From Sphingomonas_B tabacisoli (GTDB lineage Bacteria; Pseudomonadota; Alphaproteobacteria; Sphingomonadales; Sphingomonadaceae), in NCBI RefSeq assembly GCF_042678385.1, contig NZ_JBHUDY010000001.1, positions 1,612,001-1,676,000 of the forward strand: a stretch of 64,000 bases of DNA, given 5' to 3'. Positions 15,369-23,798 of this stretch are shown here, piece by piece; within the stretch, counting starts at the first letter, position 1; every line of letters begins with the position of its first letter. The notes under the pieces are model-generated. The model did no database searches and was not told where the DNA came from. It saw nothing but the letters and a program-made list of their open reading frames with translations. The position numbers and the translations under genes are program-made.

Positions 15369-17285
15369 ATGCGCTTTTTCGCCTGCTCCGCCGCCGTCGC
15401 GGCCCTGCTTTCGTCCGGATCGGCGCTCGCCCAGCGCACCACCGACAATGCCACGACGCAATCGAAGGACGCGTTCGGCAAGAAGGTCGGCGACGAGCAG
15501 ATCGGCATCTACAATCCGTTCGACGTGCGCGGGTTTTCAGCGGTCGATGCCGGCAACACCCGGATCGAGGGGCTCTATTTCCAGCAGCAGGCAGGCCCGA
15601 CCGATCGGCTGATCGAGGGATCGACGATGCGGGTCGGCATCTCGGCCCAGGGCTATCCGTTTCCGGCGCCGACCGGCATCGCCGACTATGCAATCCGCAA
15701 GCCCGGCGACAAGACCTTGGCGAGTGTCGTGCTCCGCTACGGCCCGTTCGACGCGCAGGTCGGCCAACTCGACCTCTCGGTGCCGATCGTCGACAAGCAA
15801 CTCGGGGTGCAGGCGGGCATCGGCTATTTCAACGAGAACCAGCATTTTGGCGGTACCCCGCAATATCTGTCGATGAGCGTCGCGCCCGTCTGGCGCCCGG
15901 CCGAAGGCGTGGAGGTCATTCCGTTCTGGAGCTCGATCCACACCAACTCGCAGGAAGCGCAGACCCTGGTCTTCACCGCCGGCGATTATCTGCCGCCGCG
16001 GGTCAAGCGCGGCGTGTATGCGGGACAGCCCTGGGCGACATACGAGGGGATCAACTGGAACACCGGGCTGATCGTGAAGGCGCCGGTCGCGGGATTCGAC
16101 GTTGCGGCAGGCATCTTCCGGTCCGTCAGCCACGACCAGCAGAACGCGATCGACCTGCTGATCGGCGTCACGCCCGACGGGAAGGCTGCCGATCGGTTGG
16201 TCATCATCGACCAGGGCAATCGCTTCGGCGCGACATCCGGCGAGTTCCGCGTCTCCCGCAATTTCGACGAAGGCGATCGGCGCCACACATTCATCGCAAC
16301 TGCGCGCGGCCGCGATCAGCGGCGGCTCTATGGGGGCTCGGACCAGATCGACCTGGGCCCGACCGTCTGGGGTGCGGTGGACTATAAGCCGCGCCCCGAT
16401 CTGGTGTTTGGCGCGAAGAGCCGGGACCATGTCCGGCAGACCACGTTCGGGCTCGGCTATCAGCTGAAGTGGCTCAAGGTCGGCGAATTCGGGATCGGCG
16501 TGCAAAAGACTGACTATAAGAAGGACGTCACGACGCCGAACGGCGCGCTGCCCGAGTCCAAATCCTCGCCCTGGCTGCTGAACGCCAATGCCGCGATCGA
16601 GCTGACCGATCGCTTCGTCGTCTATGGCAGCTATGCGCGCGGGCTGGAGGAGAGCCCGGTCGCGCCGGACCGCGCCGTCAATCGCGACGAAGCGCCGCCG
16701 GCGTTCAAGACCGAGCAGAAGGATGCCGGCGTCCGCTGGGCGATCACGCCGTCGCTCTCGGCCATCGCGGGCGTGTTCGAGATCACCAAGCCCTATTTCA
16801 ACCTCGACGCGCAGAGCCGCTTCCGCCAGCTCGGCCAGCTTCGGCATCGGGGCGTGGAGCTCTCGATCGCGGGCCAGGTGCTCGACGGATTGAACGTCGT
16901 TGCCGGCACCGTCTTCCTCGACGCGCAAGTGACGGGCGAGCTGGTCGATGCGGGCACGATCGGCAAGAAGCCGGTCGGCGCGATCGAGCGGCACAGCATC
17001 GCGAGCATCGACTATCGTTTCCCCGACAGCCCCTTCTCGGTGGATGCCTTTTTCGAGGAAACGGGCGACCGGATCGCCAACATCCAGAACACTTTGGTCG
17101 TGCCGCCGCGTGCGGTGCTGGCGCTCGGCGGACGCTACCGGTTCAAGATCGGCAAGTCGAACGCCCTGATCCGCGCGCAGGTCGGCAACGTGTTCAACAA
17201 TTACGGCTATGGCGTCGGCGGTAGCGGTTTCTTCGTCTACAACCTGCCGCGGCGGCTGAGCGTCACCCTGACGACGGATATCTAA
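15369..17285 (+). CDS. TonB-dependent receptor with shortened plug
   Basis: Outer-membrane receptor of 638 residues with a signal peptide ending at ALAQ (about 22). The C terminus is typical of a TonB receptor barrel: VGNVFNNYGYG, then a final strand ending in an aromatic-poor TLTTDI. The plug is short: it begins at about residue 40 with GIYNPFDVRGFSAVDAGN and I see no TonB box. The substrate is unknown; similar sphingomonad receptors are often placed with siderophore or polysaccharide uptake. The start ATG 15369 is preferred to 15351 because it gives a compact signal peptide. Confidence 0.85.
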   Translation: MRFFACSAAVAALLSSGSALAQRTTDNATTQSKDAFGKKVGDEQIGIYNPFDVRGFSAVDAGNTRIEGLYFQQQAGPTDRLIEGSTMRVGISAQGYPFPAPTGIADYAIRKPGDKTLASVVLRYGPFDAQVGQLDLSVPIVDKQLGVQAGIGYFNENQHFGGTPQYLSMSVAPVWRPAEGVEVIPFWSSIHTNSQEAQTLVFTAGDYLPPRVKRGVYAGQPWATYEGINWNTGLIVKAPVAGFDVAAGIFRSVSHDQQNAIDLLIGVTPDGKAADRLVIIDQGNRFGATSGEFRVSRNFDEGDRRHTFIATARGRDQRRLYGGSDQIDLGPTVWGAVDYKPRPDLVFGAKSRDHVRQTTFGLGYQLKWLKVGEFGIGVQKTDYKKDVTTPNGALPESKSSPWLLNANAAIELTDRFVVYGSYARGLEESPVAPDRAVNRDEAPPAFKTEQKDAGVRWAITPSLSAIAGVFEITKPYFNLDAQSRFRQLGQLRHRGVELSIAGQVLDGLNVVAGTVFLDAQVTGELVDAGTIGKKPVGAIERHSIASIDYRFPDSPFSVDAFFEETGDRIANIQNTLVVPPRAVLALGGRYRFKIGKSNALIRAQVGNVFNNYGYGVGGSGFFVYNLPRRLSVTLTTDI

Positions 17286-17416
17286 GCCCTCCCCCTTGTG
17301 GGGAGGGTTGGGTGGGGGCGCGGGTTCGGCGACAGCCGAGCACGCCAACGCAGACTCTTCTCGGCTCGCGGACGCGAGCCGGCCCCCTCCCTTTCCCTCC
17401 CCACAAGGGGGAGGGC
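17286..17416. repeat. CCCTCCCCCTTGTGGGGAGGG palindromic repeat (family E)
   Basis: Outer inverted arms, CCCTCCCCCTTGTGGGGAGG near 17287 and CCTCCCCACAAGGGGGAGGG ending near 17414, enclose a TTCGGCGACAGCCGAGCACG-type spacer. It follows the receptor stop directly and could terminate transcription. The remaining bases up to 17483 hold only the tspO leader. Confidence 0.8.
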
Positions 17417-17483
17417 TATTTATGCGGCTTTGACTCTCGCGTCCGCGCCGTTAACGAACCCCGCAAAACGGACGGAGGAACGA

Positions 17484-18038
17484 GTGGGGGAAATCGCGTC
17501 GCGTTCTCAGATCGGCTTCTCGCTTTTCAGGCGAGCGGTGGTGACTGTGCCGCTGGTGCTGTTGCTTGGCCTCGCTTCGGGCCGGCTGGCCAACTCCGGC
17601 TACGACAATGCCTGGTTCGCGGTGCTGCAAAAGCCCGGTGCGATGCCGCCCGGCCCGGCATTCGCGCTGGCCTGGACGATCCTCTATATCTGCCAGGGTC
17701 TGGCGCTCGCGATCGTGCTGAATGCGCGCGGCAATAGGCTGCGGGGCCTCGCGGTCGTCCTGTTCGTGCTGCAGTTCGCGCTGAACCTCGCCTGGTCGCC
17801 GCTGTTTTTCGGCCTGCATCAGATCGGTGCGGCCTTCTGGCTGATTATCGGCATCTTCGCCGCCGCGCTCGCCACGACGATCGTTTTCGGCCAGGTCCGG
17901 CCGCCCGCGGCGTGGCTGATGGTGCCGTATCTCGCCTGGCTGTGCTTCGCGGCGGCCCTCAATCACGATATCGGTAAACTGAACCCGAACGGGGAGCGGC
18001 TTGCTCCGGGGGCCACAAGCACCCACATCAATCTCTGA
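17484..18038 (+). CDS. tspO: TspO/MBR family membrane protein
   Basis: 184-residue integral membrane protein with five predicted helices and the family signature ALNLAWSPLFF in the middle. TspO binds porphyrins and modulates tetrapyrrole, oxygen and stress responses. The GTG start at 17484 is chosen because GGAGGAA lies five bases upstream; longer frames run into the palindromic repeat. It lies 12 bases before ubiK, so the two are probably co-transcribed. Confidence 0.9.
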   Translation: MGEIASRSQIGFSLFRRAVVTVPLVLLLGLASGRLANSGYDNAWFAVLQKPGAMPPGPAFALAWTILYICQGLALAIVLNARGNRLRGLAVVLFVLQFALNLAWSPLFFGLHQIGAAFWLIIGIFAAALATTIVFGQVRPPAAWLMVPYLAWLCFAAALNHDIGKLNPNGERLAPGATSTHINL

Positions 18039-18050
18039 ACAGGAGACGAC

Positions 18051-18320
18051 ATGCAGACCGAGAACCGCTTTTTCGACGATTTCGCCAAGATGCTGAACGG
18101 CGTCGCCGGCACCTTTGCCGGTATGGGCCGCGAAGCCGAGGCGTCGGTGAAAGAGCGGATGCGCGAGTGGGTCGGCGGGATGGATTTCGTGTCCCGCGAG
18201 GAATTCGAGGCCGTGAAAGCGATGGCAGCGGCGGCGCGCGACGAGGTCGATGCCCTGAAAGCGCGGATTGCCGACCTTGAAGCGGCTCGTCCCGGCGCCC
18301 AGCAGCCGCCGCAGATCTGA
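18051..18320 (+). CDS. ubiK: UbiK-type accessory factor (BMFP domain)
   Basis: 89-residue protein with a helical N-terminal half (NRFFDDFAKMLNG) and a C-terminal coiled coil (about 52-80), as in the BMFP/UbiK family that supports aerobic ubiquinone biosynthesis, probably by scaffolding the Ubi complex with lipids. AGGAGA precedes the ATG. It follows tspO in the same unit. Confidence 0.88.
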   Translation: MQTENRFFDDFAKMLNGVAGTFAGMGREAEASVKERMREWVGGMDFVSREEFEAVKAMAAAARDEVDALKARIADLEAARPGAQQPPQI

Positions 18321-18437
18321 ACAGGTTTCCAACACCCTGTCCCATTTCAATCCACAGCTTTATAGACTCACCCACAGCGGCTGGCTTGTGGCTCAGCCGC
18401 GGCGCTGCGATCATGCGGCTGTTACCGGGGAACGGCC

Positions 18438-18950
18438 ATGATGACGCTTGAAGATTTCGAAGAAGCCGAAGGCGAATCCGCCGCCCCGATCGAAATGCTC
18501 GAAAACTATTTCGCAGCGCATGGCTGGTCGTACGAGCGTGGCGCCGACGACGAGATCGTCGCCAATGTGAAAGGCAGCTGGACCGAATACGAGCTTCGCG
18601 GCGTGTGGCGCGACGAAGATCATGTGCTGCAGTTTCTTGCGCTGCCGGACATCAAGGTGCCGGAAGACAAGCGCGCCGCGATCTACGAAGCGATCGGGCT
18701 GGTCAACGAACAGCTCTGGCTCGGCCATTTCGAGCTGTGGTCGGCAAGCGGCATCCTGCTGTTCCGCCATGCCGCGCTGATCGAAGGCGAGGAGCCGATC
18801 ATGTCGCTGCCGCAGACCGAGACGCTGATCGAATCGGCGATCGACGAGTGCGAGCGCTATTACCCAGTGTTCCAGTTCGTGCTGTGGGGCGGCAAGTCTC
18901 CGCGCGAAGCGATCGCCGCGGCGTTAATCGAGACGCAGGGCGAGGCCTAG
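18438..18950 (+). CDS. YbjN domain protein
   Basis: 170-residue acidic cytoplasmic protein of the YbjN family, whose fold resembles type III secretion chaperones; function is poorly defined. Residues 15-150 cover the domain, including WTEYELRGVWR and the C-terminal ECERYYPVFQFVLWGG segment. The first two codons are both ATG and either could start. It is convergent with the diguanylate cyclase gene. Confidence 0.85.
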   Translation: MMTLEDFEEAEGESAAPIEMLENYFAAHGWSYERGADDEIVANVKGSWTEYELRGVWRDEDHVLQFLALPDIKVPEDKRAAIYEAIGLVNEQLWLGHFELWSASGILLFRHAALIEGEEPIMSLPQTETLIESAIDECERYYPVFQFVLWGGKSPREAIAAALIETQGEA

Positions 18951-18966
18951 GCCGCCGCCCGGGAGA

Positions 18967-20124
18967 TTAATCTCCCAGCACCACCACGCGGTTCCGGCCT
19001 TCTTTCTTGGCCTTGTAGAGCGCCTGGTCCGCCGCGCGCAGCATCTGGCGGCCGTTTTCCTTCGGCGCCAATGAGGCCACGCCGGCCGAGAAGCTGACCT
19101 GTCCGATCGGTTCGCCCGATTGCTTGGCGACGAGGCGGCGTTCCTCCAGGTCGACACGCACTTCATTGACGATACGGCCGGCCTGCTCGGCGCTGTATCC
19201 TTCGAACAGCATCACAAATTCCTCGCCGCCATGGCGGGCGACGAAGCAATTGTTGCCGGATGCGGATGCGAGCCGCTGGGCGACGAACTTCAGGATGCGG
19301 TCGCCCACATCATGGCCGTGAGTGTCGTTGATCTTCTTGAAGTGGTCGATGTCGCAAAAGGCAAGGGCCAGCGGCTTGCCGCTTTCCCGCGCATAGAGGA
19401 CCGCCCGGCGCAATTTGTTCTCGAAAGCCCGACGGTTGGCGAGACCGGTGAGGGCGTCGCTCTCGGCGATCCGGCGGGCTTCGGCCAGGCTGCCCCGCAG
19501 CTGGGTCATCTGCTTGCCGGCTTCGCGGAGCTGGTGCTCGGCGGCCTGGGTGCGCTCGATCATCGAGCTGGTGAGCTGGACGAGCGATTTGACCACTTCG
19601 TCCGATGCGCCGGTTTCAAGGTCGGCAACCTTGCTTTCGAGCGCCTGGCCATAGGCTTTCGCGTCGGCGCCCGATTGCTTGGCGAGGCCGGCGATATGCC
19701 CCAGGGTCGCCTGCGCCTTGTCGACGAGATTGGCGAGCAGCTCTGCCGACATGTCGGTGCGGACTTCGGCGAGGATCAGGTCGGCCGCTTCGGCGGTGAG
19801 CAGGCCTTCGCGCATGATCGCGCGATCGACGGCCTCGACCAGCCGGCGATCCGACTCGGTGATATAGCCATAGACCAGCTCGTAATGGGCGGGCGTCGGC
19901 TCGAGCAGGTTCTGCTGCAGGAAAGCGCCGATCTTGTGGAACACCGTCGGCTCCGGCTGCTCCTCTGTCGCCTCGTCCCCCTCGTCGCGGCCGAACCAGT
20001 TCCTGACTGCCTTGGCGAGGCGGTTGCCGCGCTGCCGTGCGTCATCGTCCGGCCCGACCCGGCGCTCCGCGCCAGGCTGTCCATCGATCGCGGTCGCGCG
20101 GGCGGAAGAAGTCGCTTCGCTCAT
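18967..20124 (-). CDS. Diguanylate cyclase (GGDEF domain)
   Basis: 385-residue cytoplasmic protein. The N-terminal 60 residues look disordered, 60-210 are helical with a likely coiled coil (about 190-220), and the GGDEF domain covers about 220-383. Signature residues are DALTGLANRR (223-232), Asp258 in CDIDHFKKIND and GGEEF at 299-303, so the active site is intact. The RxxD inhibitory site expected at 290-293 reads GNNC, which predicts no product inhibition. No transmembrane segment or recognised sensor domain is seen. The start is ATG 20124. It is divergent from proC. Confidence 0.93.
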   Translation of the reverse strand: MSEATSSARATAIDGQPGAERRVGPDDDARQRGNRLAKAVRNWFGRDEGDEATEEQPEPTVFHKIGAFLQQNLLEPTPAHYELVYGYITESDRRLVEAVDRAIMREGLLTAEAADLILAEVRTDMSAELLANLVDKAQATLGHIAGLAKQSGADAKAYGQALESKVADLETGASDEVVKSLVQLTSSMIERTQAAEHQLREAGKQMTQLRGSLAEARRIAESDALTGLANRRAFENKLRRAVLYARESGKPLALAFCDIDHFKKINDTHGHDVGDRILKFVAQRLASASGNNCFVARHGGEEFVMLFEGYSAEQAGRIVNEVRVDLEERRLVAKQSGEPIGQVSFSAGVASLAPKENGRQMLRAADQALYKAKKEGRNRVVVLGD

Positions 20125-20190
20125 ACGCTTAAGAACGGCAGCCGCGCTCGGTTCTTGACGGCTGCGCGCGAAAAAAGTTGAGGTCGCTCC

Positions 20191-21000
20191 ATGAACGAGC
20201 TTTCGGGACTTGGGGCCATCTGGCTGGTCGGGTGCGGCAACATGGCCGGCGCCATGCTGCGGCGCTGGCTGGAGGCGGGACTTCCGCCGGAACCAGTGAC
20301 GGTGATCCGGCCCAGCGGCGTCGCGCCCGCGCCTGGGGTTCGGACCTTGACAGCTATGCCGCAAGGAGAGACGCCGCCGCGTGTGCTGATGCTCGGCGTG
20401 AAGCCGCAAAAGCTGGGCGATGTGGCGGATGCCGTCGCCAACGTAGTTGGGCCAGACACGCTGCTGATCTCGATTCTCGCCGGCACCGAACTGGCCACGC
20501 TAAAGCAGCGGTTTTCTAAAGCCCGCGCCGTTGTGCGGGCGATGCCGAACACGCCGGTCGCAATGGGTCGCGGGGTGGTGGCGTTGCACGGCGATGCCGG
20601 CGCGCGCCGCGGCGATGTCGAAACTCTGATGCGGCCGCTGGGCCTGGTCGAATGGATCGCGGACGAAGCGCAGTTCGGGTTGGCGACGGCGCTGGCGGGA
20701 AGCGGGCCGGCTTTTCTGTTCCGGTTCATCGACGCAATGGCATCCGCGGGGGCTGCGCTGGGCTTGCCCGCCCAGCAGGCGCTGCGCCTTGCCGTGGCGA
20801 CAGTCGATGGCGCGGCGGGACTAGCGGCCGGATCGGACGAAACACCCGCGACGCTCGCCGATCGCGTGGCCAGTTCCGGCGGAATGACGCGCAAGGGGCT
20901 TGATGTGCTGGATGAGGGCAGGGCGCTCGAAACCCTGCTCGTGCACACCTTGGAGGCCGCCGAGCGGCGCGGCCGCGAGATGGCCGCCGAAACGCGCTAG
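20191..21000 (+). CDS. proC: Pyrroline-5-carboxylate reductase
   Basis: Last step of proline synthesis, NAD(P)H-dependent reduction of 1-pyrroline-5-carboxylate. It has 269 residues: N-terminal Rossmann fold with VGCGNMAGAML near residue 13, RAMPNTPVAMGRG in the middle, and the C-terminal helical dimer domain with the conserved SSGGMTRKGLDVL segment. The stop overlaps the convergent MarR gene by four bases. Confidence 0.95.
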   Translation: MNELSGLGAIWLVGCGNMAGAMLRRWLEAGLPPEPVTVIRPSGVAPAPGVRTLTAMPQGETPPRVLMLGVKPQKLGDVADAVANVVGPDTLLISILAGTELATLKQRFSKARAVVRAMPNTPVAMGRGVVALHGDAGARRGDVETLMRPLGLVEWIADEAQFGLATALAGSGPAFLFRFIDAMASAGAALGLPAQQALRLAVATVDGAAGLAAGSDETPATLADRVASSGGMTRKGLDVLDEGRALETLLVHTLEAAERRGREMAAETR

Positions 21001-21449
21001 CTCAGGCCCTCGAGCACAGCCCAGAAGCCGCCGACCGCCTGCTGCCCCGCTTGCGCATAGGCGGCCGCCATCTGCGCGCGCATTGCCTCGAAGAGCTCGG
21101 CCTCAAGCACCTTGCCGGTTTCGGTGAGGCGCAGCAGGCGCTGGCGGCGATCGTCGCGGCCGACACGCGCCTCGACCAGCGCGCGCTCGGTCAGCTCGTT
21201 CAGCACGCGGTTGAGCGACTGCTTGGTGATGCCGAGATTGGAGATCAGCGCGCCGACGGTCAGGTCGGGAAAGCGGCCGATGAAGTAGAGCGCACGCTGA
21301 TGAGCGCGGCCAAGGTCGGCCCGGGCGAGAATCGGCTCAACCGAGCGCGCAAGGGCGGCCTGGCCCGCGAACATCAGCTCGAGCCCGCGCCTGACCTCGG
21401 CTTCGCGCAGGAACAGGGCGGATGGGAAGCTTGCCATTGCGCGCGCCAT
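20997..21449 (-). CDS. MarR family transcriptional regulator
   Basis: 150-residue winged-helix regulator. The recognition helix region is NLGITKQSLNRVLNELTERALVE-like (about 74-96), followed by the wing with DDRRQRLLRLTETG, typical of MarR. The start is ATG 21449; ATG 21437 is also possible. It is divergent from ilvE with only 36 bases between starts, so it probably controls itself and perhaps ilvE. The effector is unknown. Confidence 0.88.
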   Translation of the reverse strand: MARAMASFPSALFLREAEVRRGLELMFAGQAALARSVEPILARADLGRAHQRALYFIGRFPDLTVGALISNLGITKQSLNRVLNELTERALVEARVGRDDRRQRLLRLTETGKVLEAELFEAMRAQMAAAYAQAGQQAVGGFWAVLEGLS

Positions 21450-21485
21450 GCCATTGCACTTATGCGCGGCGCAAGCGAGGGATCC

Positions 21486-22571
21486 ATGAGCCTGACGTTC
21501 GATTTCAAACCCAACCCGGCGCCACTCGCGACCGAAGAGCGCGAAGGCCTGCTTGCCGATCCGGGCTTTGGCCGCGTGTTCACCGATCATATGGCCGTGG
21601 TGCAATATACCGAGGGCAAGGGCTGGCACAGCGCGCGCATTCAGCCGCGCGAGGCGATCGCGACCGACCCGGCCTCGTCCGTGCTCCACTATGCGCAGGA
21701 AATCTTCGAGGGGCTGAAGGCCTACCGCCATCCGGACGGCAGCATCGCGCTGTTCCGGCCCGACGCTAATGCCCGCCGCCTGCAGAACTCGGCGGAGCGC
21801 ATGGCGATGCCGGCGCTTCCGGAAGACATTTTCGTCGAATCGGTGCGCGCGCTGGTCCGCACCGACAAGGATTGGGTGCCGAGCATCCCCGAAGGCGCGC
21901 TCTACCTCCGCCCGTTCGTGTTCGCGAGCGAGGTGTTCCTGGGCGTGAAGCCGTCGGCGGAATATATCTACGCCGTCATTGCCTCGTCCGTCGGGTCCTA
22001 TTGGAAAGGCGGAGTCAAGGCGATCTCGCTCTGGGCGACGAAGACCTACACGCGCGCCGCTCCCGGCGGCACGGGCGCGGCCAAGTGCGGCGGCAATTAT
22101 GCGGCCAGCCTGATCGCGCTGGCCGAGGCGAGCCGCCAGGGCTGCGACCAGGTCGTGTTTCTCGATGCGGTCGAGCGCCGCTACGTCGAGGAACTGGGCG
22201 GCATGAACGTGTTCTTCGTCTTTGCCGACGGCACGGTTCGCACGCCGCCGCTGGGCGGGACGATCCTGCCTGGCATTACGCGCGACTCGCTGATCCGGCT
22301 CGCCCGCGACCAGGGGCTGACGGTTGAGGAGGCACCCTATTCGATCGAGGATTGGCAGGCCGATGCGGAAAGCGGACGGCTGGTCGAGGCGTTCGCCTGC
22401 GGCACCGCAGCGGTGGTCACGCCGATCGGCCGGGTGAAGGGCGACGGCTTCGATTTCACCGTCGGTAGCGGCGGTCCCGGCCAGCTCACCGAGAGGCTGC
22501 ACCGGCAGTTGACCGACATCCAGTTCGGCCGCGCGGCCGATCCTTATGGATGGGTGCAGAGGGTCGTTTAG
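21486..22571 (+). CDS. ilvE: Branched-chain amino acid aminotransferase
   Basis: PLP-dependent class IV aminotransferase of 361 residues, exchanging amino groups between glutamate and Leu/Ile/Val. The catalytic lysine is Lys200 in AAKCGGNYAAS. The layout (long N-terminal extension, EIFEGLKAY, GGNYAAS) is that of the eukaryote-like type II branched-chain enzyme. The start is ATG 21486. Any control by the adjacent MarR regulator is inferred from spacing only. Confidence 0.94.
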   Translation: MSLTFDFKPNPAPLATEEREGLLADPGFGRVFTDHMAVVQYTEGKGWHSARIQPREAIATDPASSVLHYAQEIFEGLKAYRHPDGSIALFRPDANARRLQNSAERMAMPALPEDIFVESVRALVRTDKDWVPSIPEGALYLRPFVFASEVFLGVKPSAEYIYAVIASSVGSYWKGGVKAISLWATKTYTRAAPGGTGAAKCGGNYAASLIALAEASRQGCDQVVFLDAVERRYVEELGGMNVFFVFADGTVRTPPLGGTILPGITRDSLIRLARDQGLTVEEAPYSIEDWQADAESGRLVEAFACGTAAVVTPIGRVKGDGFDFTVGSGGPGQLTERLHRQLTDIQFGRAADPYGWVQRVV

Positions 22572-22616
22572 GGGCTTCTCAGCCGATCTTCGGCCGCTAT
22601 AGAGGCGGCCCGCTGC

Positions 22617-22691
22617 TGGGGCGTCGCCAAGCGGTAAGGCACCGGTTTTTGGTACCGGCATTCGGAGGTTCGAATCCTCCCGCCCCAGCCA
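22617..22691 (+). tRNA. tRNA-Gln (anticodon TTG)
   Basis: A full cloverleaf can be drawn: acceptor stem TGGGGCG/CGCCCCA, anticodon stem CCGGT/ACCGG enclosing the loop TTTTGGT with anticodon TTG, T stem GGAGG/CCTCC with TTCGAAT loop, discriminator G, and an encoded CCA at 22689-22691. This decodes CAA (and CAG by wobble). It lies just downstream of ilvE. Confidence 0.97.
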
Positions 22692-22716
22692 ACCGAATCA
22701 GCAGGTTGGGTCAAGT

Positions 22717-23517
22717 TCAGAAGCTCGGACCGGCTGGCGCTTTAGCGATCAGATAGGAGTCGCTGCGGGCCAGCGAGATGAGCGCAACGCCGGCTTCGCG
22801 CGCGCGCTCCAGCGCCAATGTCGTCGGCGCGGAAACGGTGACCAGTGCGGTGCAGCCGGCGAGCGCCGCTTTCTCGACCAGCTCATAGGAGCAGCGTGAG
22901 GAGAGAAGAGCGAAACGGTCGCCCCATGGTTCGCTTTGCCGCAACATCGCGCCGATCAATTTGTCGAAAGCATTGTGCCGGCCGACATCCTCGCGCGCGA
23001 CAAGGATCGCGCCGTCGGGCTCGCAGGCCAGTGCCGCGTGGACGGCGCCGGTCGCGCGGTTCAGCGGCTGGTGCGCGCGCATCTGTTCCAGCGCGCGAAA
23101 CACGCTTGCCGGCGGAACGGGCGCGGCGCGAGCGGCAAGGCGGGGCAGGGTGCGCAGCGCCTGCTCCAGATTCTCGATTCCGCAAATCCCGCAGGAACTG
23201 TCGGAAACCCGGTGACGCACCCGCTCCAGCACGCGGTCGCGCAAGGCCGGCAGCGTCGTCACGCGCAGTACCGTGCCGCGGTCGGTCTCGTGCGCGTCGA
23301 CGTCCTGGATGTCGTCGGCCGCATCGATCAGCCGCTCGGACAGGCAGAAACCATAGCCGAAATCTTCCAGATCGGCCGGCGTCAGCATCATCACCGCATA
23401 GCCGAGCCCGTTCACCTCGACCGCGCAGGGATGCTCGACAGCGATCTCGCGCGCGACGGGCTCGTCGCCGCCGCCAGCCAGCGTTTCGGTGAAATGTCGT
23501 CGCTCGGACGCGCTCAT
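22717..23517 (-). CDS. fdhD: Formate dehydrogenase accessory sulfurtransferase FdhD
   Basis: 266-residue sulfur carrier that moves sulfur from a cysteine desulfurase to the molybdenum cofactor of formate dehydrogenase, an essential activation step. The functional CxxC is Cys109/Cys112 in SSCGICG. It is the last gene of the formate dehydrogenase operon; its ATG overlaps the fdsD stop by 4 bases. Confidence 0.95.
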   Translation of the reverse strand: MSASERRHFTETLAGGGDEPVAREIAVEHPCAVEVNGLGYAVMMLTPADLEDFGYGFCLSERLIDAADDIQDVDAHETDRGTVLRVTTLPALRDRVLERVRHRVSDSSCGICGIENLEQALRTLPRLAARAAPVPPASVFRALEQMRAHQPLNRATGAVHAALACEPDGAILVAREDVGRHNAFDKLIGAMLRQSEPWGDRFALLSSRCSYELVEKAALAGCTALVTVSAPTTLALERAREAGVALISLARSDSYLIAKAPAGPSF

Positions 23518-23798
23518 CCCGCGTCGGACCCGCCGGCTTCGTGGACAGCGTTGAACACGGTCGCCTGGCTTTGCGGCTTGGGCGCACCCTTGTGCTGCAG
23601 CCCCTTCAATGCCGCCGCTGCGATCGGCTCCAGTCCCTCGCCGCCGGCCGACAGGTGATCGAACACCAGCGCCTTCATCCGCAGGTCCCAAAATTTGGCG
23701 ATATGGTCGGCGGTCGCGGCTTCCGGATCGTGCTGCAAGGCAAGGTTCCGCGCGATCTGGTTGGCCATGTAGATCAGCCGGTCGAGGGTGTGGCTCAC
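23514..23798 (-). CDS. fdsD: Formate dehydrogenase delta subunit FdsD
   Basis: 94-residue small subunit found with soluble NAD-dependent formate dehydrogenases; it is needed for assembly or activity but carries no cofactor motif. The N-terminal helix includes RLIYMANQIARNL, followed by the conserved HIAKFWDLRMK. The GTG start at 23798 is chosen because it overlaps the fdsA stop in a GTGA, as at other junctions of this operon. The longer frame reads antisense-like sequence inside fdsA. Confidence 0.9.
   Translation of the reverse strand: MSHTLDRLIYMANQIARNLALQHDPEAATADHIAKFWDLRMKALVFDHLSAGGEGLEPIAAAALKGLQHKGAPKPQSQATVFNAVHEAGGSDAG

Noticed and set aside
18340..18385. DnaA-box-like sequences (AATCCACAG, ACCCACAG) upstream of the ybjN-like gene
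   Set aside because: Only about 7 of 9 matches each to the consensus, no AT-rich unwinding region and no origin-type neighbours such as hemE or dnaA.
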